Assembly: GCF_011387195.1 (NCBI RefSeq)
Contig: NZ_CP046919.1
Coordinates: 1,860,001-1,924,000 of the forward strand
Reading direction: 5' to 3'
Length of the DNA stretch: 64,000 bases
Source: Streptococcus ruminicola
Lineage (GTDB): Bacteria; Bacillota; Bacilli; Lactobacillales; Streptococcaceae
Of the stretch, positions 59,627-64,000 are shown piece by piece. The translations under genes were made by a program, and so were the position numbers. Each line of letters starts with the position of its first letter. Position 1 is the first letter of the stretch. The notes under the pieces were generated by a model. It had not been told where the DNA came from. It worked only from the letters and a program-made list of their open reading frames with translations, and searched no databases.

Positions 59627-60373
59627 TTAACCAACTGTAGAAAAATCAAAGACATTCAAGAAATCACGCGCACGTTGAGTTTTTGGTTGCCTGAAAAATA
59701 ATCTCGCATCACTTTCTTCTACAATTTGTCCCTTTTCAAGAAAAATCACACGATCTGCTATCGCTTTTGCAAACTGTAGCTCATGCGTCACAATAATCAT
59801 TGTCCTACCTTCATGTGCAAGTTCCCCAATCAACTCTAAAACTTCTCTAACCATTTCAGGGTCAAGTGACGCTGTAACTTCATCAAATAGAAGCACTTCA
59901 GGATGTAAAAGTAAACTTCTCACAATAGCAACCCTTTGCATCTGACCGCCAGATAACTCGTGAGGATAACTCTTTTCTTTTCCTTCTAAACCAACTCGCT
60001 TAAGTAGTTTTAATGCCTCGCCCTTCACTTCCTCTACTGACCTTTTTTGAACCTTTACTGGTGCTAATAAAAGATTTTTTAGAACTGTTAAGTGTGGGAA
60101 AAGGTCGTAGGATTGAAATACCATGCCAATTTTTTGGCGAACAAGAGGAAGATTTTTAGACTCTTTTAAAATTTCCTTACCTTCAAGTTCAACTCTTCCT
60201 GCTTGAATTGGTTCCAAGCCATTGATACAACGAAGTAATGTTGATTTTCCACAACCTGACGGACCTAGAATGACTAAAACTTCACCCTCTTCAACGGAAA
60301 ACGAAACTTGATTGAGAATCTTTTGCTCGCCATAAGATTTTTCAATATCTTTAAGTTCTAAAATTGTTGCCAA
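59627..60373 (-). CDS. Polar amino acid ABC transporter ATP-binding protein
   Basis: ATPase of 248 aa. Walker A GPSGCGKSTLLRC, VFQSYDLFPHLTV, signature LSGGQMQRVAIVRSL, Walker B VLLFDEVTASLD (the usual DEPTSALD reads DEVTASLD), VTHELQFA. The start is TTG 60373, 8 bases after AAGGAG at the end of the permease gene; the longer frame to 60472 lies inside that permease. Confidence 0.92.
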   Translation of the reverse strand: MATILELKDIEKSYGEQKILNQVSFSVEEGEVLVILGPSGCGKSTLLRCINGLEPIQAGRVELEGKEILKESKNLPLVRQKIGMVFQSYDLFPHLTVLKNLLLAPVKVQKRSVEEVKGEALKLLKRVGLEGKEKSYPHELSGGQMQRVAIVRSLLLHPEVLLFDEVTASLDPEMVREVLELIGELAHEGRTMIIVTHELQFAKAIADRVIFLEKGQIVEESDARLFFRQPKTQRARDFLNVFDFSTVG

Positions 60374-60378
60374 ATGAT

Positions 60379-61056
60379 TCACTCCTTCCAACGTTTTTCT
60401 AAATAAACTGACAATCTCGAGATTGGAAAACAAACAGCAAAATACATCATAAAGATTAAACCATAAATCCAAATTGCGGTGCTAGTTACAGTCAAACGAT
60501 TAGCTTCAATAATCTCTTGACCAACTTTTACCACTTCGACAACACCAATCAAAACAATTAATGACGTTGTTTTAATCATTCGTGTCATTAGGTTAACCGC
60601 TTGGGGTAATAATTGTCGTAAAATTTGTGGCATAACAACGTAAATGAATAACTGTCGATTGTTTAATCCCAGAGCAAGACCACTTTCAATTTGGTGTTTT
60701 GGTAGTGATGTCAACGCTCCGCGAACAAGATCTCCCATCTCAGCTGTTCCCCACATTGAAAAGACAATAAGTGCTGCTACTTCACCAGATAAATTGAGAT
60801 TAAAAGTTCTAGCTAAACCAAAATAAACAAGAAAGAGCAAGACTAATTGTGGCATGATTCGAATAAATTCTAGATAGATTTGTGAAATAAAGCGAATCAC
60901 TCTAAAGCGTGAAACCATTATAAAACCAAACAAGAATCCTAAAACCACTGAAATAAGAATGGACACTAGGGAAATATTAATCGTAACTAACAGTCCTTTA
61001 AGGAGTCGCAAAAAATTATTTCCCTGAAACAGCACCTGGAGTCCTGAAACCTGCAT
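60379..61056 (-). CDS. Polar amino acid ABC transporter permease
   Basis: A 225-aa HisM/GlnP-like subunit, five helices, with the EAA loop QIESGLALGLNNRQLFIYVVMPQILRQLLPQ in part. ATG 61056 has AAAGGAGG. It overlaps the upstream permease gene by 41 bases, a long but not unusual overlap here. Confidence 0.93.
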   Translation of the reverse strand: MQVSGLQVLFQGNNFLRLLKGLLVTINISLVSILISVVLGFLFGFIMVSRFRVIRFISQIYLEFIRIMPQLVLLFLVYFGLARTFNLNLSGEVAALIVFSMWGTAEMGDLVRGALTSLPKHQIESGLALGLNNRQLFIYVVMPQILRQLLPQAVNLMTRMIKTTSLIVLIGVVEVVKVGQEIIEANRLTVTSTAIWIYGLIFMMYFAVCFPISRLSVYLEKRWKE

Positions 61057-61699
61057 GATGCAACCTCCTTTCTAGTACCCTTGCTAATAGTGAAATCGGT
61101 AAAAGAACAATCAAGTAAGCAACTACCAACATTAACAACGCCTCATCGGTCTCATAATACAGTCCAATCAAATCCTTAGCTACGTACATCAAATCAGCAA
61201 GTGCAACGATTGAAAAGACAGACGTCTCTTTGACAAGAAAGATGATATTAGCAACCAACGACGGAAGTGCAACTGCGATTGCTTGAGGAAGGATGACATA
61301 AAAAACATTCTGAAGATGTGATAATCCGATGCTCAAACCAACTTCATACTGTCTTTTGGACACTGCTTCCAACCCTGAACGAAATGACTCCGCCATGTAA
61401 GAACCACCTAAAAAGATTAGACCAACAATCGCACAAAGCTCCGATGGTAAAACCACTCCAACTTTAGGCAAGCCATAATAGAGAAAATAAAGCTGTATCA
61501 AAAGCGGCGTGTTACGAGACAATTCAATATAAATCTGGCAAATTTGACTTAAAATAGCTACATTGTAGTACTTAATCAAACTAATGAAAAAGCCTAAAAT
61601 AATCGCTCCCAAGATGCCAAATAGAGCCAAACGAATCGTAAGCACCAAAGCTTGTTGATACAAGGGAATATTCTCATAAACAAAGCCCCAATCTAACAT
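61016..61699 (-). CDS. Polar amino acid ABC transporter permease
   Basis: A 227-aa permease, first gene of the operon. The coupling loop reads RQYEVGLSIGLSHLQNVFYVILPQAIAVALPS in part. With 60379-61056 it forms a heterodimeric channel, typical of glutamate/aspartate importers. The start ATG 61699 has GGAGGG upstream. Confidence 0.93.
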   Translation of the reverse strand: MLDWGFVYENIPLYQQALVLTIRLALFGILGAIILGFFISLIKYYNVAILSQICQIYIELSRNTPLLIQLYFLYYGLPKVGVVLPSELCAIVGLIFLGGSYMAESFRSGLEAVSKRQYEVGLSIGLSHLQNVFYVILPQAIAVALPSLVANIIFLVKETSVFSIVALADLMYVAKDLIGLYYETDEALLMLVVAYLIVLLPISLLARVLERRLHHAGFRTPGAVSGK

Positions 61700-61725
61700 A
61701 ATATCCCTCCAAACGTTATAAAGGT

Positions 61726-61798
61726 ATTATAAAGAATTCTTCTATAGTCGTGTACTCTAAATATTTTATGCTGTGCCATAAATATTTTTTATAGCACA
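61726..61798 (-). promoter_or_regulatory. Promoter and palindromic operator of the first amino-acid ABC operon
   Basis: A TATAAT -10 lies at 61726-61731 on the minus strand. About 40 bases upstream TGTGCCATAAA (61772-61782) faces TTTATAGCACA (61788-61798), an 11-bp inverted repeat with one mismatch and a 5-base spacer. It has no following T run on the minus strand and looks like a protein-binding site. Confidence 0.55.
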
Positions 61799-61804
61799 AC
61801 ACTT

Positions 61805-61838
61805 AAAAAGAAGCTGAAATGTATCAGCCTCCTTTTGT
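61805..61838 (-). terminator. Terminator of the second amino-acid ABC operon
   Basis: Minus strand GAGGCTGA-TACATT-TCAGCTTC followed by TTTTT. Confidence 0.85.
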
Positions 61839-61851
61839 TTAGGTAATTAGT

Positions 61852-61929
61852 TCAGTTGATAAAACCAGTCATAACATAGTTTTTTACTTCTTCTTTTTCA
61901 ATAATCTCATAAGAGCCATCTATATTACT
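61852..61929 (-). other. Possible gene remnant after the second ATP-binding gene
   Basis: A short open frame after the ATPase stop, in another frame, reads [22 protein letters not shown] then TGA. Its composition looks like real coding sequence, but it is only about 25 codons and has no start codon or ribosome binding site. It may be the 3' end of a deleted gene, or chance. Confidence 0.25.
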
Positions 61930-62678
61930 GGGTCAATATTTAATTCTGGAATAATTCGTGTCAAGAATTGCTTGGTACGCTCTTCTTTTGGTCGTGTGAA
62001 GAATTCTTTCGGGTCACCTTCTTCGATGATATGCCCACCTTCCATAAAAATAACGTGCGTTGCGACATCACGCGCAAAACTCATTTCGTGAGTAACTACC
62101 ACCATTGTCACACCCTCTTTAGCAAGTTCTTTCATGACATCAAGAACATCACCGATTAATTCTGGATCGAGTGCAGACGTTGGTTCGTCAAAAAGAATAA
62201 CCTCTGGTTTTACCGCAATAGCACGCGCGATTCCAATACGTTGTTGTTGACCACCTGATAACTGACTTGGATAATAATCTCTTTTATCAAGAAGTCCTAC
62301 TTTTTTTAGGGCATTTTCAGCAATAGGAATTGCCTTTTCCTTTGGAACTTTTCTGGCAATCACTAAGCCTTCTAAAATATTTTCAAGCGCTGTTTTATTA
62401 GCAAATAGATTATAATTTTGAAAAACAAAAGCAGTCTTTTTACGAATCTCTAGCACATCTTTGCGGTTGATTTTAGCTAAATCATAAGTCTTTCCATCCA
62501 GTTCTAATTCACCCGAATCAGCATGTTCTAGGTAATTTAATGACCTTAAAAAGGTTGTTTTTCCTGATCCCGATGGTCCCAAAATAACGACAACATCTCC
62601 TTGATTAACCGTCAAACTAATACCATCTAAAACTTTCTTATCTCCAAATGATTTTTCAATATTCTTTACTGTTAGCAT
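61920..62678 (-). CDS. Amino acid ABC transporter ATP-binding protein (cystine-type)
   Basis: ATPase of 252 aa. Walker [26 protein letters not shown], signature [14 protein letters not shown], Walker [13 protein letters not shown] and [12 protein letters not shown]. The overall form ([22 protein letters not shown]) resembles TcyN/TcyC cystine importers, so cystine is a candidate substrate. No binding protein gene is visible; it may lie beyond the right edge. Confidence 0.9.
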   Translation of the reverse strand: MLTVKNIEKSFGDKKVLDGISLTVNQGDVVVILGPSGSGKTTFLRSLNYLEHADSGELELDGKTYDLAKINRKDVLEIRKKTAFVFQNYNLFANKTALENILEGLVIARKVPKEKAIPIAENALKKVGLLDKRDYYPSQLSGGQQQRIGIARAIAVKPEVILFDEPTSALDPELIGDVLDVMKELAKEGVTMVVVTHEMSFARDVATHVIFMEGGHIIEEGDPKEFFTRPKEERTKQFLTRIIPELNIDPVI

Positions 62679-62693
62679 AAATTTCTCCTCACA

Positions 62694-63377
62694 TTATCCC
62701 ACCAGTTGGCTTTGTTTTTCCAGAAATTTAAAGATGTACTGAATCACTCCACATATAACAATGTAGATAATGAAAATAACAAAATAAGATTCAAAATAAT
62801 GATAACCATAAGCCGCCTCCACTTTCGCTATCGCTGTAATATCTTTCACTGTCATCACAAAAACAAGAGAGGTACCTTTGACAAGATTAATCACCAGATT
62901 ACAGAGATTTGGCAATGCCTGACGAATGGCTTGGGGAAAGACAATTCTCAGATAAGCCTGCTTTGCCGTCAAACCGATCGCAAGAGCTGCCTCTAACTGC
63001 CCCTTATTAACCGTCAAAATTGCAGAGCGAATAATTTCTGAAAGACTCCCAGTTGTCATAAGTCCAAAGATAACATAGGCATAATAAATCGGATTTAACT
63101 CAAAAATATTGATACCAAGAGCTTTTAAAAATTGGTTTAATAAACTAGGAAATAAACTATAAAAGAATAAAATTAATAAAATAGCTGGCGTTGAGCGAAT
63201 AAAAGCAAGGTAAATCACTGAAAATGTTGTCACCCCTTTGACCCTGTAAATACGCCCCAAAGCCAAGAAAAGTGCTGGGAAAAAACTCAAAAGAATAGAA
63301 ACGACCATAATTCCCAACGTCACCGGAATACCAGCGAGAGTTTTCACAAATGTTTCTAAAATATAAGAAAAATCCAT
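62694..63377 (-). CDS. Amino acid ABC transporter permease (cystine-type)
   Basis: A 227-aa permease with the EAA loop GQLEAALAIGLTAKQAYLRIVFPQAIRQALPN in part. ATG 63377 (MDFSYILE) follows AAGGAGG. It ends 15 bases before the ATPase gene and starts 10 bases after the first permease. Confidence 0.92.
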   Translation of the reverse strand: MDFSYILETFVKTLAGIPVTLGIMVVSILLSFFPALFLALGRIYRVKGVTTFSVIYLAFIRSTPAILLILFFYSLFPSLLNQFLKALGINIFELNPIYYAYVIFGLMTTGSLSEIIRSAILTVNKGQLEAALAIGLTAKQAYLRIVFPQAIRQALPNLCNLVINLVKGTSLVFVMTVKDITAIAKVEAAYGYHYFESYFVIFIIYIVICGVIQYIFKFLEKQSQLVG

Positions 63378-63387
63378 AATCTCCTCC

Positions 63388-64000
63388 TTAACCCTCTCTA
63401 GTATCCAAATCATTTTCAATCACATGAGTAACAACAGACAAAATCAGTGCAATAACCCAGTAAATAATGGCAACTGCGGTATAAGTTTCCAAAGAATAAT
63501 TGCCCATATTGCGCGAAATGATAAGATTGCCTTCACCCATCAAATCCACCAAACCAATCGTATAGGCAAGAGCAATATCTTTTAATAAATTAATCACCGC
63601 ACTAGTGATGTTAGGAAGAGCAATTCTGAAAGCTTGTGGCAAAAGAATACGCACAAAGGTCTGCAGCTCACTTAATCCAATGCTAAGCCCTGCTTCTAAT
63701 TGCCCTTTTGGAAGGGCTAAATAAGAAGATTTGAACACTTCAGAAATACTAGCCGCAAAGAGCAAAGTCATTGCTAAAATCACAAATATCGAACGTGACC
63801 AGCCATTTACATCAATCCCTAACCACCATTCTAAAAAACGAGGTAAACCATAAAAAACAAGGAAGATAAGAACAATTGGTGGTGTACATCTTAGTATAAA
63901 GACATAGCCTCTAGCTAAAATGGAAAAGCCCTGTTCGTCTGATAGTTGTGCATAAGCTAACAAGAAACCTAATAAACTTCCTAACAAAACAGTTAATGCC
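63388..64000 (-). CDS. Amino acid ABC transporter permease (N-terminus outside window)
   Basis: At least 203 residues. The open frame continues to the right edge without a stop (...ALTVLLGSLLGFLLAYAQ), so the start is beyond 64000. The coupling loop is GQLEAGLSIGLSELQTFVRILLPQAFRIALPN in part. Partner permease of 62694-63377; the same loop sequence pattern indicates ancient duplication. Confidence 0.92.
   Translation of the reverse strand, partial: ALTVLLGSLLGFLLAYAQLSDEQGFSILARGYVFILRCTPPIVLIFLVFYGLPRFLEWWLGIDVNGWSRSIFVILAMTLLFAASISEVFKSSYLALPKGQLEAGLSIGLSELQTFVRILLPQAFRIALPNITSAVINLLKDIALAYTIGLVDLMGEGNLIISRNMGNYSLETYTAVAIIYWVIALILSVVTHVIENDLDTREG

Overview
This window is AT-rich low-GC Gram-positive DNA, almost certainly a Streptococcus chromosome. 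Typical streptococcal features include the folC-folE-folP-folB-folK folate operon, murB-potABCD, rplJ-rplL with an L10 leader, folA-small ORF-clpX-ysxC, clpL under a CtsR-like box, and the two mevalonate clusters. The cellobiose locus keeps the gene order EIIB-celR-EIIA-small membrane protein-EIIC that I recall from S. mutans. I lean towards the S. bovis/S. equinus complex, but that species-level guess rests on gene content alone. No rRNA, tRNA, transposase, prophage or CRISPR array was seen.

Layout: 1-3.5 kb holds a HAD phosphatase end and a reductase/acetyltransferase operon headed by an AraC regulator broken by one in-frame TGA. 3.8-11.7 kb is a cellobiose/beta-glucoside locus: PTS EIIC, EIIA, EIIB, the PRD regulator CelR, three related one-TM small proteins, a SemiSWEET and a GH1 phospho-beta-glucosidase. 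11.7-15 kb has an AarF-like kinase with a phasin-like partner, a candidate small RNA and a cupin/AraC regulator. 15-18.3 kb is a second beta-glucoside system (EIIBCA plus LicT antiterminator), with a RAT antiterminator in front of each gene. 18.4-33.5 kb is housekeeping: ClC antiporter, polyamine importer, murB, folate synthesis, a PabB-PabC fusion, RarD, and threonine synthesis (hom-thrB).

33.7-36.1 kb contains a membrane-anchored polysaccharide deacetylase, a TetR regulator and two small membrane proteins. At 36.2-40.2 kb a single-gene type IIG restriction-modification unit sits just downstream of rplL. It is flanked by 28-bp near-identical direct repeats, and the rplL terminator region appears duplicated. 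41.7-50.7 kb carries clpL, a DUF1275 protein, mmuM-mmuP, ysxC, clpX, a 56-aa small protein, folA and thyA. 51-58.6 kb has mvaS-mvaA facing fni-mvaK2-mvaD-mvaK1, with a DUF1836 protein and a hemolysin-III protein between. 58.7-64 kb carries two polar amino-acid ABC importers, the second cut by the window edge.

How the genes work together: the two sugar loci import and phosphorylate beta-glucosides and hydrolyse the 6-phosphate products. Several of their promoters overlap cre-like CcpA sites, so both look glucose-repressed, with CelR or LicT giving induction. The mevalonate genes cover acetoacetyl-CoA to IPP/DMAPP. folC to folK plus PabBC, folA and thyA cover most of folate and dTMP synthesis. 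The least explained parts are the three small membrane paralogs with the SemiSWEET in the cellobiose locus, the type IIG insertion with its two leader palindromes, and the candidate small RNA with an anti-Shine-Dalgarno loop at 13.75-13.89 kb.
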